The notes beneath the pieces were generated by a model. It had not been told where the DNA came from, made no database searches, and worked only from the letters and a program-made list of their open reading frames with translations. The translations under genes were made by a program, and so were the position numbers. From contig CM055097.1 of NCBI GenBank assembly GCA_029204225.1, positions 37,811,106 to 37,875,105 of the forward strand: a stretch of DNA of 64,000 nucleotides. The letters are read 5' to 3'. The DNA is from Diphasiastrum complanatum (taxonomy: Eukaryota; Streptophyta; Lycopodiopsida; Lycopodiales; Lycopodiaceae). Position 1 is the first letter of the stretch; every line of letters begins with the position of its first letter. Below are positions 44,025 through 55,565 of this stretch, one piece after another.

Positions 44025-44270
44025 CGGTTTCTTTGGTTATAATCAGGTTGGAGTGAGAAAGGAGAATCATTCAAAGACCATGTTGACTACGGATTGGGGC
44101 ACTTATGCCTACAACAAAATGCCCTTTGGTCTTTGAAATGCACCAGCAACTTTTCAGCAAATCATGATGTTAATCTTCGCGGCCTTCCTAAGAACTTTTC
44201 TTGAAATTTTTGTTGATGATTTCTGTGTATATAGTGATATAAAGACACATCTTCAGAAGTTGAAACTTAA
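44025..44270 (+). pseudogene. Gypsy reverse transcriptase fragment
   Basis: Reads GYNQVGVRKENHSKTMLTTD, WGTYAYNKMPFGL, then TGA for Cys, then NAPATFQQIM, and the active site FVDDFCVYSD. Only the RT palm core is present. It ends where the GAA-rich repeat begins. Confidence 0.82.
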
Positions 44271-44690
44271 GATACTAGAAAATTTCTTGAAATATTCTCG
44301 AAAAAATAGAGTAGAAACATAATTCAAAAGACAAATGCTAGGCAATTTCTTAAGAAATTGGAGAAAGATGCTAGAAAAGATTCTAGAAAGATTCTTGAAA
44401 ATGATCCACGAAGATTAAAACACGTTTTGATTACAAATTGAGTGTGGCGAAAATTTCTCGAAAACACTTTGAAAATGTCTTGAAAGATTGTGGAAGAGGT
44501 CTAGAAAAATTCTCAAAAAGATTCTCAAAAAAATTCTGAAAAAATGCTGGAAAGTGGTAGAAAATTTCACGAAAATTTCTAGAAAATATAGGAGAATAGT
44601 CGCGAACAATTCCAGAAAAGATAAAAGAAAATTCGCGATCAATTCCAGAAAAATCCTAGAAAAGAATGAGAATAATAAATTTTTTTTTTT
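44271..44690. repeat. Degenerate TTCNNGAA-rich repeat
   Basis: About 400 bp built from variants of GATTCTAGAAAA and AAATTCTCGAAAA. TTCTAGAA, TTCTTGAA and TTCTCGAA palindromes recur many times. No frame is meaningful in it. Confidence 0.7.
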
Positions 44691-45686
44691 GGTCGAAGGT
44701 AATATTTCTTGAGTATGGACCCATTTATGCGTGTCGGTAATGGTTCGACTTCAAGTGATTGGAGTTGTACGGAGCCATTCTCAAACACCTCTATAACTTT
44801 ATAAGGTCCAAGCCATCTCATATGAAGTTTTCTAGAGAACTTTTGATGTCGACTATCATAGATCAGCGCAAAGTCATCAGCTTTAAGCTCACATTTCTTG
44901 ATACTACTGTCATACTTTTTCTTTCGTTGTTCTTGGATTTCCTCCGTTAATTTTTGTGAATTTATACGAGCTTCAAATAATTCTTCAATATTGGTCAACC
45001 TTTCGTTAATACACTCTGCATCTGTTCGTTGAGCTTGAATACAAAAAGTTGTCATCTCAAATTCAATAGGCAAAATAAGATGCATACCATAAGTAGGAAA
45101 ATATGGCGTTTGTTTTGTCGTGATCTTTTTTGTGTTGTGATGCCTAGAGAACTGATGGTAATATCTGATCCCAATCAGTCGCATGTGCAATAGTAATCTT
45201 GTTCAGAATCTTACATGAGATTCTATTAGCTCTCTCAGTCAACCCGTTTGCTTTTGGATTATAAGGTGTTGTCTTTCTGTGTTTAATCAGAAAATATGTT
45301 GTCAGCAGCCATATTGTGTCATTTAGAAAATGTGTATCACGGTCACTTACTAGTTCAAGAGGACAACCATATCTTGTGATTAGAAATTTGAATAAGAACG
45401 CCGCGACAGTTTTTGCATCATTTTGTTTCGTCGCTTCTGCTTCAACATTCTTTGTAGCATAATCCATTGCGACAAGAATATAATGACACTTCGTATGTCG
45501 AGTCACAGGTTTGATTGGACCGACAAAGTCGATTCCCCACTTCTCAAATGGTGCAAGAGGCAAGATTGGTGTCAACGGCCAATTCATTACTTTTGTTGGC
45601 TTACTAGATCTCTGACATGGATCACACGAACGAATATAATTTGATACATCCTTGAACATAGTTGGCCACCAGTATTTGGCAGTCAA
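44691..45686 (-). pseudogene. Gypsy integrase (minus fragment)
   Basis: Minus-strand blocks are KYWWPTMFKDVSNYIRSCDP-CQR (H2C2 finger end), WGIDFVGPIKP (first Asp), LVSDRDTHFLND (second Asp) and YNPKANGLTERANR (Glu). After a frame change come YGMHLILPIEFEM, QRKKKYDSSIKKCELKADD and WLGPYKVIEVFENGSVQL. The three catalytic residues are present but the frame is broken near 45150. Confidence 0.88.
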
Positions 45687-45706
45687 TATCTTATTAACAG
45701 TGTTCT

Positions 45707-46420
45707 TTAAAGCAAAGTGTCCGCCAACGTCCTCTGAATGTAAGGCTTGAACAACTTTTTAATATATGTTGTTTCGAGACATCTTCTTAGTTTATGATTA
45801 GCACCAAGCTTGTATAGGACATTGTTAATAATTGTATAAGGTGCTATCTTATATTGAAAAACTCTCTTTTTCTCCAAATCATAACCATCCGGATATATCT
45901 GATCCTTGAGATAAGAAATGATATCAGAATATAACAAATTCGTAGATGAAATTTCAAATAGATTTTCGTCTGAAAAATCATCATTAATTGGTTTTTTAAC
46001 TTTTCCCGTGCTGAGTCGCGATAGATAATCAGCATTCGTATGATATTTTCCTTGGCGAAGTTCTACTTGATAAGTGAATTCCTGTAGAAATAGAACCCAT
46101 CGAGTAATTCGTCTTGATAAATCTGGTTTATTCACAAGATACTTTAAAGCATAGTGATCAACATGAAAAATGAAAGCATATCCCAGCAAATAATGCCGAA
46201 ATTTCTTAATAGTGAAAATCATTCCAAGTGCTTCCCTTTCTGTAGCCGAATAATTCTTCTTCAAGGCACTGAGCTGTCGACTTGCATAGTATATGGGATG
46301 ATCTTTCTTCTGATTGTCCTTCTGACTTAGACAGACGCCAATAGAAAATGCAGAAACATCAACATAACTATGAAATAAAATAGCCCAGTTGGGTGGTCTC
46401 AGAATAGGAGCATTGATCAA
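45707..46420 (-). pseudogene. Gypsy RNase H (minus fragment)
   Basis: Reads HSYVDVSAFSIGVCLSQKD, IYYASRQLSALKKNYSATER, EALGMIFTIKKFRHYLLGY and DHYALKYLVNKPDLSRRITR. The family D-A-S, E and D residues are partly kept (Asp at DVSA). LSRL and a linker to the integrase finger follow. The style (VNKPDLSRRITRW) is nearer to Tat/Athila-type Gypsy elements than to the chromovirus at 41.8 kb, so this is a different element. Confidence 0.86.
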
Positions 46421-46454
46421 TCTCTGCTTAAGTTCTTCGAACGCTTTTTGCTAT

Positions 46455-46790
46455 TCATTCTTCCACAAGTATTCCACTTGTTTCTTGAGCAGATGCGTAA
46501 GAGAAGTAGCAATAGAAGTATGATTTTGGATAAATCCGATAATAGCCGACATATCCTAAGAAAGCTCTTAGTTCACGTAGATTGGTTGGTATCTGGAGGT
46601 TCTTTATAAGCTCGACTTTATCTTTATCGACTTCTATTCCTCTGTTTGATATTCTGTGTCCAAGTAAAATTCCTTCTTTCATACCGAAAAAAATATTTTT
46701 CTGGATGAAGGGATAAACAAGTATCTCGACACCCTTTCGGCCTCTATAATGCTCCGCACATTCCAACGTGTTATGCAAGCTGCATTTTCT
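46455..46790 (-). pseudogene. Gypsy reverse transcriptase 3' part (minus fragment)
   Basis: Encodes KEGILLGHRISNRGIEVDKD and LRELRAFLGYVGYYRIYPKS, the connection after the RT active site. The catalytic box is missing because the fragment ends at 46790, where a plus-strand Gypsy RT fragment begins. Confidence 0.85.
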
Positions 46791-46796
46791 CAGTAG

Positions 46797-47375
46797 ATGG
46801 GAGATACCCTAGAGGTTTACATAGATGATTTGAAAGTGCATTCAGAGAAAATATGCCATCTGTCTGTGCTTGAGAAAAAATTTATCCAATGTCAATGCTT
46901 CGGAATTTCTTTGAATCATGAAAAATACCAGATTTGGGTAACATGCCGCATTGTTTTAGGACATATCATTTCAAAAAACAATATCGCAACTGACCCTAAA
47001 AAGGTCATGATCATCCAAAATCTGCCAAAATCACGCACTATTAGAGAAGTATATTCATTTCTGGGCCATGCCAACTATTATCGTTGCTTTATTCTCGATT
47101 TTGCTAATAGAGAACGATTAATTTATAAGGTGTTTGTTACTCCCAAATGGACTGATGAACAAAGAGTTGCATTCAGTCAATTGAAGAAAGCTCTCATGAA
47201 CGCACCTATTCTTTGGGCTCTTGATTACTCCAAGGAAATCCATGTGCATATTGATGGATCCAGGTATGCCATCAGAGCAGTGCTCACCCAACCAGGAGAA
47301 TTCAAAAAGGATTATCCAATTCGATTTCTCAGTAGACCATTGATACCCATTGAAGTCAAATACACCACTCCGTGA
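46797..47375 (+). pseudogene. Gypsy reverse transcriptase / RNase H (plus fragment)
   Basis: Begins directly at the RT active site (LEVYIDDLKVHS). It continues LGHIISKNNIATDPKKVMII, REVYSFLGHANYYRCFI, the RNase H start KEIHVHIDGSRYAIRAVLTQ and IRFLSRPLIPIEVKYT. It is a different Gypsy copy from the minus fragment it faces. A stop follows at 47373-47375. Confidence 0.87.
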
Positions 47376-48265
47376 ACCATTATCTCCTAGAAAAACTTTT
47401 TGCTTTCTTCACTGATCATCAAGCACTTCTCTACCTTATCAACAAAACTTGTACAATCAGTCGAATTACTTGTTGGATTTTGTTATTGCAGAATTTCAGT
47501 TTTGGATTGTTGTTCAAAAGGGCGTTCAATATTTTTTATCAGATCATTTATCCCGAATCCCTAATCTACCAACTCATGACCAAGGAGCCAATGATGATTT
47601 ACCCAATGCCATCTTGTTTCAAGTTGACTCTACCCTCATTTGGGCAAAGGATACTACTGAATATTTGACTTTAGAGTAGATGGATCCTTCCAAGGTGAAA
47701 TAACCTTCGTTATATCTTTAACACATGAAGGTGTTAGAGATGGTCATTTCTCTTCTAAAACGACTGCCAGGAGAATCCTCTTAGCTAGATTTTGGTGGCA
47801 AAACCTTTTCAAAGATACCCACAACTACGTAAAGACCTGTGATGTTTGTCGAAGGACAAACCACCCCCCCCCAAAAAAAAAATAAAAAAATCGACTTTAT
47901 GCCTTTACACCTTGTCACAACTGACAAAGCCTTCTAGAAATGGAAAATTGATTATGTTGGCCCTATTAGTCCAACTGCTAGGCACACTCAAGCTGGATAT
48001 ATTGTAGTAGCTACGTATTATTGCACCAAATGGGCTGTTCACAATGCTGACGCTCATTCTACTGCAAAATTTCTCTATGAACAGGTTACCGTTCGTTTTG
48101 AATGTCCTCTAGTATAAGCGATAGGGGTACACATTTTCTTAACTCTATCATAGTTGCTCTACTTTTGAGATTTTTTGCTGTACATCGCAAAAGTTTCCTG
48201 TAATATCCACGATGCAATGGCCAGGCAGAATTCACCAACAAAATCTTGTGTGGTGTTCTAACCAA
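47376..48265 (+). pseudogene. Gypsy RNase H end and integrase start (plus fragment)
   Basis: Frames alternate but keep FFTDHQALLYLINK, FQFWIVVQKGVQYFLSDHLS-RI, then HEGVRDGHF and YVKTCDVCRRTN (H2C2 finger). After a C/A homopolymer (about 47868-47892) the integrase core is badly decayed (KWKIDYVGPISP-like and KFPVISTMQWPG-like traces). It ends near 48265 at Copia D tail sequence. Confidence 0.8.
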
Positions 48266-48269
48266 GACC

Positions 48270-48501
48270 GCCGAGTTTAGCCGTACTAGTCTTTCGTGTC
48301 GCGTCGTTGGTTTCGTCTCCATCGTCTAAATTTCTCGTGTTCGACTGCAAAAGATTCTCATTCACGAATCTTTCATGTTCATGTCTCCTTGCTAGGTGTT
48401 TGCGAAACTTTCGTGATTTGTGTCTCTTGACTTTCGTGCTCGCAAACATCTTTGTCAGGCAGAGGGCTGAAAGCTAGCAAAGCTTTGTAATTAGAAACGT
48501 T
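48270..48501 (-). other. Copia D 3' non-coding tail
   Basis: Aligns with 59190-59420 (for example CTTTCGTGATTTGTGTCTCT against CTTTCGTGATTCGTGTCTCT), which places it as the sequence just after pol. It is cut by the Gypsy fragment near 48270. Confidence 0.7.
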
Positions 48502-49168
48502 CTATTTCTTCAGCTCCCTCTCAAAGCATGATAGCTTTATGATCCCGAGACTGCGTCTTTGTCTCTCAAAGAGTCCTTTGTCCAGGGCTTTGGTGAAGAT
48601 GTCAGCAACCATGTCTTTCGTTCCGATGAAGGTGGTCTGTAGCATCTTCTTTTCAATTAGATCCATGATCAAGTGATACTTGATCGCAATGTGCTTCGTT
48701 CTGGAATGGAACACGGGACCTTTCATTAGGTGTATTGTAGAGGTGTTGTCCATCTGCAAGACCAGGGGCTCATTTTTGGTTTCGTCCAATTCGTCCAGGA
48801 ACTGCCTTAGCAAAATTATCTTGTTGGCCATCTTTGCTGCTGCAACATATTTTGCTTCACAAGATGACTGAGCTACAACGGTCTGCTTCTTGCTGACCCA
48901 GAGAACTGCTGCTCCTGATGCGATGGTTGCATCCTCCTGAGACGCTTTTATTGTCATCTTTGAGAGATGCCCAACTAGCATCGCTATAGGAAAATATCTT
49001 GAAACATGTCTCACAACAATAACACAACCCATAATCCCTCGTTAATTGAAGATATTGTAAAATGCATTTTACGATCTTCCAATGTGTCGAGCCTGGATTC
49101 GTGAAGAATTGGCTCATCCTAAATACTGCATAAGCAATATCAAGATGTGTGTTGTCAGCAAGGTACAT
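48502..49168 (-). pseudogene. Copia D RNase H
   Basis: Reads SYSDASWASLKDDNKSVSGG, then a one-base frame change, then VSKKQTVVAQSSCEAKY, DNTSTIHLMKGPVFHSRTKH and FTKALDKGLFERQ. Relative to Copia C the Glu of SSCEAKY is kept. It ends GIIKLSCFERELKK-stop. Confidence 0.88.
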
Positions 49169-49201
49169 CAGTGATCCTATCAGCTTCCTATAAAGTGTTA
49201 G

Positions 49202-49564
49202 CTACATTTGTTCTCTCTCTTTGTCAGTCTTCGGACAGTCATCATTTGTCAGCACCGTCCCTGCGAACATTGGAGTATTCGCTCCTTTGCAGTTCAACAT
49301 CCCAAAGTCCTCTAGGATCTTTTGGGTGTACATGGACTGGTGAAGGTATAACTTTCCTCCCTCATAGTTCCTTTCAATTTGCAAGCCTAGGTAACACCTG
49401 GCTTCCAACGTCCATACCTGGTTCTTCCTCATGGACTCCATCTCTTCGTTCATGGCTTGGATCCATTTGTCCTTGTCTGGACCGTCAATTGCCTCCTCAA
49501 AAGTTTGTGGTTCATCACTGAATCTGCAGAACTCTTTTGATATGAAAACTGAACTGCCTGGCAC
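49202..49564 (-). pseudogene. Copia D reverse transcriptase with internal deletion
   Basis: The frame reads QAMNEEMESMRKNQVWTLE and jumps directly to ARCYLGLQIERNYEGGKLYL. In Copia C these two motifs are about 0.6 kb apart. The missing part holds the RT fingers and palm, including YVDD. The join is in frame and lies at about 49404. The remaining frame is open across the join. Confidence 0.88.
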
Positions 49565-50491
49565 ATATTTTGCGGCACTCTTCGTGGTCTTGTTGACCTT
49601 CTAGGAGATACTCTTGGGACAGCAATGCCTTTGCCCTTGTCTGCTCTGCTCGGTCCGGAACCATCTTGATTTATAGGAACTGTAGCAGTAGGTTTCCTCT
49701 CAAATCTTTATTTTTTTTATTCATCATTTGAATGGGAGACGACTCAAAAATCTTCATTTTTGTGTTCGTCCTCTGCTCCCTCTATCATTGGCGGTAGGTT
49801 ATAGTATTGTTTCTCCAAAACTTCGTATATGATAGAATCGTCATTGGCCATTGTCCTGCTCTCATCAAATCTGGCATCTCTCACTGTTTTCATAGTGTTA
49901 GTGTCTAGCATGTAGACTCTATAGTATGACGAGTTGTTGTCATAGCCTACCAGAAATCCCTGTTCGGTTTTCTCATCAAGCTTCTTTTGAAGCTTATCTA
50001 GAATATGTGCATAAGCTACACAACCAAAGATCCTGACGTGAGACAAGTTGGGCTTTCTACCCCACCATAGCTCGTGTGGTGTCGTGTGAGGGACACCAGA
50101 CTTACCTGTTCTGTTCTAGATGTATGCGGCTGTAGCTACTGCTTCAGCCCACAGTACCCTTGGAGCCTTCGTGTAGGCCATCATGCATCTGGTTGCTTTC
50201 ATCAGGGTTCCGTTCTTTCTTTCTGCAACACCATTGTGCTGTGGTGTGTAGGTTGTAGTCCTTTTGTGAATGATGTCACAATCATTGCAGAAGTCAGTGA
50301 AGTGATTTGAGATATATTCGCCACCTCGATCTGTCCTGATTTGCTTCACCTTATTGCTTGTACATCTCTCAGTCCAATTCACATATTCTATGAATTAATC
50401 AAGTGCTTCAGATTTATTCTTAATAAAATACACTCTAGAAAATTTACTATAATCATCAATGAAGGTTATATAATATTTTGAACCTCCTACT
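49565..50491 (-). pseudogene. Copia D integrase, C-terminal part
   Basis: Contains NWTERCTSNKVKQIRTDRGG (second Asp), YTPQHNGVAERKNGTLMKAT (Glu) and HVRIFGCVAYAHILDKLQ. Stops lie near 50115 and 50397. It is cut at 50491 by Copia E and resumes at 56647 with VTLVVFNGP-like sequence (first Asp region). The family motifs are better kept than in Copia C. Confidence 0.87.
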
Positions 50492-51173
50492 TGTTAAAAA
50501 TTCACAATTCTAGCTTGACTAGTTTTGGTCATATGACTTGTAAATAGTTAGATGGTCATGATGTGGCTTGTCACACGTGCCAAATAGCATAGGATTCCAT
50601 TCATAAGGATTTTCTCAAGTAGACCTAAGTGTTAGAACCTTTGGAATGAGTCCAAATTATGCTTAGATACAAGGGAGAAAAAATAGGAGCTATTTTTGGT
50701 AATTTTTGCATTGTTGAGGGATCTCCAAGATTCCAACCCTAACTTGGTAGGGATGAAAGATCCACCAAAATTAGAATTAGGGATAGGTTTAGGGCTACTC
50801 ATACCTGCCCAAAACCGTGATGGATCATGTATATATAGGTGATGATATCTCACCAAAATCAATCAAGCAATTTCATGATTTTTCTCTCATAATGGTGCAA
50901 TTGCTCTCTATGTTCATAATTGTTTGAGTACTTGTGATTACTAATGATTATAGGATTGAATGTAGGCCTGGTGTACAGTACTCAGAATATTGGAGGCAGT
51001 ACTTTCACACGTGTGAAGCCTTCTTCAAGGATTTGGGCCATTTAGTGAGGTTCAAGCATAGATTTTTGATGGATTTTGATGGTTCAACTTGTGCTAATCT
51101 TATGAAATCATAATCTATTGTTTCCCTCATCATTTCAAGTGTTTTAGGATCCTTATTTGCTGTAATTTTTACA
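50492..51173 (+). repeat. 5' LTR of Copia E
   Basis: 682 bp, TG...CA ends. Contains CACACGTGTG at 51006-51015 and TCACACGTGCC at about 50571. A TATATATAGG near 50830 could be the promoter. Confidence 0.96.
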
Positions 51174-51186
51174 TGGTATCAAAGCC
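51174..51186 (+). promoter_or_regulatory. Primer-binding site of Copia E
   Basis: TGGTATCAAAGCC, one base from the standard tRNA-Met type TGGTATCAGAGCC, directly after the LTR. Confidence 0.9.
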
Positions 51187-51984
51187 TAAAGGCTGAAATG
51201 AGCTAAATCCTTGGTTTTCATTCAATTTGATCACAATTTTTGATCTAAATCTTGTGTAGATTGGATCTTAGCATCTAGTATTGATTCTAGAACTCAAAGT
51301 GAGTCAAATACATTGGAGATTGGTGTTGTGTGACTTCATTTGCAGGTGTTTAGGTGTCTAAAACCAGAGGCAAAGTTGAATTCAATTCACATTACCAAGA
51401 TAGCAAGTTTTGCTTGCTCCAAGCATTGATTTCTAAGCGAGTTTTGGAGGTGATTTCATAGAGGAGGCTTTCTAGCATTCAAGGAGAGGGAAGATCAGAG
51501 TTTTGGGGAATCTTCAAGGCTGTTCTAAGGTGTAGTAGGCACCTCCTAAAGTGATTTAGATTCAGTCCAACCATTGCTTGACTTATGCACCAAATTAGAT
51601 CAATTTTTCATCAATTTTGATCATTTTTTGCTTGTGATTGGATAGTAGATTGTGTTGCATCCTCATTAAGTTCCATTTAGATCTTTTACAAGTGATTTTG
51701 GAAGTATATTAGGTTGCTGAAATTCACTCTTGATCAGATCATTTGGAAGCTTTAATGTTCTTTATAGAAAGAGGGGCAATTCTACTAGTATTGTCTACTT
51801 CAATCAAGCAAGTGCATTGTTTCTAGTATTCTATGATTTGATTTTGTTAGAGATCATTCTTAGACATTTATAGGAAGTCTATTACTGATCTTTTCAGGTC
51901 CCTAAGAAGTGGGATAAGGTAGACCTTCAATCAAATCATTAGAAGTAACCTTCATTTGTGTCAAGTCCTTGATTAGGAGACTAG

Positions 51985-52650
51985 ATGGCATCTATAAATG
52001 CATATCTTTTGGATACTAATGAAAGGCTCAACAAAACTAACTATTCCATATGGAAAGTTAGAATGGAATCCATCATGATCATGCAAGATCTGATGGAAAT
52101 TGTAAATGGTAAGGAGGGTGAACCTATTCATCCTCAAGAAAAAGCCAAATACATCAAGAGGTGCAATGTTGCACTATATTGCATAAAAATGAATGTTGCA
52201 AATGAACTCTTAAGAGAGGTAGGAGATTGCACTTCAGCTCAAGAAGCTTGGGAGACTTTGCAAAAGGTCTATGAATCCAAGAACCAAACTAGAATGTTGG
52301 CTCTGAAGAATCAAATCTATAGAAGCTATCAAAAGAAAGGAGAGAGTGCACATACTTTTGTCCTAAGAGTAAAGGAATTGAACAAAGAGCTAGCCTTTAT
52401 AGGTGACCCTATCAAGGATGAAGAGCTTGTTCAACTCATATTGAATGAACTAAGCTTTGAATTTGACAATTTGGTTCAGGGATATGCAATTATGGGTAAG
52501 CTACCCATACTTGAAGAACTCCAAGGCACACTCATGGCCGAGGAATCAAGAAGGAGCCAAATGCAAGAGAGGATGGATAGGCTTTCCATCCAAGGTGGAG
52601 ATGACCAAGCTCTCTTCACCAAAGGCAAAGGCAAGTCCAAAGGCAAATGA
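51985..52650 (+). CDS. Copia E gag (capsid)
   Basis: ATG at 51985 opens MASINAYLLDTNERLNKTNY, the standard start of this Copia gag type. A full capsid follows (YCIKMNVANELLREVGDCTS ... RMLALKNQIYRSYQKKGESA ... LVQGYAIMGKLPILEELQGT) and an ALFTKGKGKSKGK linker. A TGA at 52648-52650 ends it. The same frame continues beyond through STFKKSTKLEDQ to the zinc knuckle at about 52750, so the stop cuts the original gag-pol. The leader 51187-51984 has no gene. Confidence 0.93.
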   Translation: MASINAYLLDTNERLNKTNYSIWKVRMESIMIMQDLMEIVNGKEGEPIHPQEKAKYIKRCNVALYCIKMNVANELLREVGDCTSAQEAWETLQKVYESKNQTRMLALKNQIYRSYQKKGESAHTFVLRVKELNKELAFIGDPIKDEELVQLILNELSFEFDNLVQGYAIMGKLPILEELQGTLMAEESRRSQMQERMDRLSIQGGDDQALFTKGKGKSKGK

Positions 52651-54380
52651 TCAACATTCAAGAAGTCTACAAAGCTTGAGGATCAAGAAGGACCCCCAAA
52701 GGCATCTCCATCAACCACCAAAGTCAAGAAGGACAAATCAAAGGTGAAGTGCTACTATTGTAGCAAGATGGGGCATTATGCCTCGGAATGCTTCAAGAGG
52801 AAGCAAGATCAAAGCCAAGCCAACATGAGCAAAGAGGAGGAGGAGAAGAGTTCACATGAGGACTCTCTCATGATGTCCATATTTTCTTCAACAAGCTTCA
52901 AAGGAGAAGATCCTTGGTGGATTGACTCGGGTGCTAGTTCACACATGACTAGTAAAAGGGAGTTTTTCTCTTCTCTCTTATCTTATGATGGACCTATAAA
53001 GTCTATCTATACAGCAAATGATGAAGCTTGTAAGATTGAAGGAGCTGGTAGCATTCCCCTTTGCTTAGGATCTTCCAAAAAGATCAACATAGAAGGTGTT
53101 TTGTACATTCCTACAATAACAAATAATCTACTAAGTGTTGGCCAAATGGTAGACAATGGTTTCAATGTTGACTTTGCTTCAAATGAATGTTTCATCAAGA
53201 AGAAGGGTAAGATAGTGGCTAAGGGCACTAGACTTGGCAAACTTTATAAGCTGGATGCATTTGTGGATACTAATGTTGTCATGTTGGCCGAGAAGAGCAA
53301 GATATCTACCTTTACTTTATGGCACAAAAGACTTGGACATGTCAACTCGGGTTGCATGGAGGCTATGATCAAGGAGGAGTATGCTTTAGGCCTACCAAGG
53401 TCTATTGGGAAGGAAGACAAGGTTTGTGAAGCTTGTGCCTTATCCAAGGCACATAAGAAGGTGTTTCCTAACTCCATCACAAAGTCATCTCATCCTCTTG
53501 AACTCATACACTCGGATGTGCACATTGCTAGCACCAAATCTAATGGAGGTTCATCCATGTTTTTAACCTTCATTGATGACTACTCAAGATATTGTTGGGT
53601 GTTCTTACTTTCCTTCAAGTCTCAAGTATTTGATACTTTTGTAAAGTTCAAGTTGTTTGTGGAAAAGCATCATAATCATAGCATCAAGATTCTTAGAAGT
53701 GACAATGGTGGAGAATTCATCTCCAATGAGTTCAAGGCCTTTTGTGAGGAGGAAGGGATCAAGAAAGAGACTTCTTGTCCTTACACTCCTCAACAAAATG
53801 GAGTTGCTGAAAGAACTAATAGAACATTATGTGAATGTTCTAAGGCTTTAAGATTAGATGCTTGTTTGCCCAAATCCTTTTGGGGTGAGTCTCTTGTATG
53901 TGCAAACTACTTGATGAATAAGGTGTCTTGCAAAGCCATTGAAGGCAAAACTCCTTATGAGATGTTGTATGGAAAGAAACCCAATCTTAATCACTTGAAA
54001 GTTTTTGGGTGTATATGTTATGTGCATGTGCCATTGGAAACAAGAACCAAGGAGGATCCATCTTCCACAAGAGGGATCATGCTTGGATATGCAAGCTCAA
54101 GCAAAGGCTACAAAGTCTATCTCCCATCCTTGAACAAATTTGTTGTTTCAAGGGATGTCATCTTTGATGAACATCATATGCATATGCTTGAAGAAGGCTC
54201 AAGTGCTCCAACAATCAAGAAGAAGATGGCCGAGGAGCAAGATCTTGGTTTTGAGGAGGAGCTCATGGAGGAGCAAGCACCAAACCCACCTATCACACCA
54301 AGGAGATCTTCAAGGGCAAAAGTGGAGCCATCAAGGCTCACATATCAAGGCAAAGGACAGCAAGTTGAGGGTATCTCACT
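52651..54380 (+). CDS. Copia E nucleocapsid, protease and integrase
   Basis: In the gag frame after the TGA. It has a zinc knuckle CYYCSKMGHYASEC (about 52750), protease WIDSGASSHMTSK and the pre-integrase zinc domain (LWHKRLGHVN ... CEACALSK). The integrase core follows with LIHSDVHIA, LRSDNGGEF and NGVAERTNRTL, so all three catalytic residues are present. The C-terminal region NLNHLKVFGCICYVHVPLE and PRRSSRAKVEPSRL lead to RT. The open frame runs to 54432, but homology moves to another frame at about 54380 through a single-base change. Confidence 0.93.
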
Positions 54381-55565
54381 TCTTATGCTTTATCTAGTTT
54401 TGAAGAACCGTCTAATGTTGAAGATGCATTGAACTCCAAAGAATGGTATAAAGCTATGTTGGATGAGTATGATGCCTTGATTGAGAATGAAACTTGGTTG
54501 CTTGTTGAGAGACCTCAAAGGAATGTAATAGGATGCAAGTGGGTCTTCAAGCTTAAGTTGAATGCAAATGGGAGTGTTAACAAACATAAAGCAAGATTAG
54601 TTGAAAAAGGTTATGCTCAAGAGAGAGGGATAGACTATGAGAAAACTTTTGCACACGTGGCCAAGATGGTCACAATAAGACTAATCATTGCACTTGCATC
54701 ACATTTTGGATGGATTCTATGTCAAATGGATGTCTCTAATGCTTTCTTGAATGGTTTTTTGGAAGAGGATATCTATATGGAGCAGCCACAAGGGTTCATC
54801 AAGCATGGAATGGAGAACAAAGTATGCCATCTCCAAAGAAGCATCTATGGCTTGAAGCAAGCCTCGAGATCTTGGAATTCAAGACTACATTGCTATCTTA
54901 TTTCACTTTCTTTTGTTCAAAGTGAATATGATCCTACTCTTTACATTAAGTTTGATGATGTTGGTATTGTACTTTTACTCATTTATGTAGATGACATCAT
55001 CATTAGTGGAAATAGTGTTGATGGTATTGAAAAAATCAAGATAGATCTATCCTTAGAGTTCAAGATGGTAGATCTAGGGTGTCTTCACTTCATCTTAGGC
55101 ATAGAAGTACTTAGAGGGTCTGATTTTATCTTTATAAGTCAAGTAAACTATGCTCAAAGTCTTTTGAAGAAGTTTAAGATGGAAGTATGCAAAAGTGTTG
55201 ACACACCAATGGAGCAAGATGTAAAAGTGCCAAATGAAGATGATGAAAGATCCTTCATGGACATCACTTTGTTTAGGCAAATTATAGGTTCCTTAATGCG
55301 GATCACTATAACTAGACCAAATTTTAGCTTTAGTGTATGTAGGTTGAGCCAATCCATGCAAAAACCATTGAATATCCATTGGAAAAAGGCTAAGAGGATT
55401 CTAAGATACATCTCGGGTACATTGGATTTTGGGATTCTATATAGAGGAGATGTGATTAGCCTTCATGCATTTAGTGATTCAGATTTTGCAGGGGACAAGA
55501 GGGATAGGAAATTAACAAGTGACTATTCAACTTTCATAGGAGAAGGTGTGGTTTCATGGCTTTCA
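54381..55565 (+). CDS. Copia E reverse transcriptase and RNase H start
   Basis: Reads NSKEWYKAMLDEYDALIENE, VIGCKWVFKLKLNANGSVNK, QMDVSNAFLNGFLEEDIYME, SIYGLKQASRSWN, the active site LIYVDDIIIS (about 54984) and MVDLGCLHFILGIEV. RNase H begins HAFSDSDFAGDKRDRKLTSD. An extra A in a run of A at about 55565 changes frame just before the SSTEAEY motif. Otherwise intact. Confidence 0.93.

Noticed and set aside
47868-47895. C-run then A-run as a functional poly-tract
   Set aside because: It lies inside a decayed Gypsy integrase frame and is probably slippage.
51985-52650. The gag-terminating TGA of Copia E as programmed readthrough
   Set aside because: It is a single case, and CGA-to-TGA or similar decay explains it as well; no stop-readthrough context is evident. 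Sister copies would be needed.
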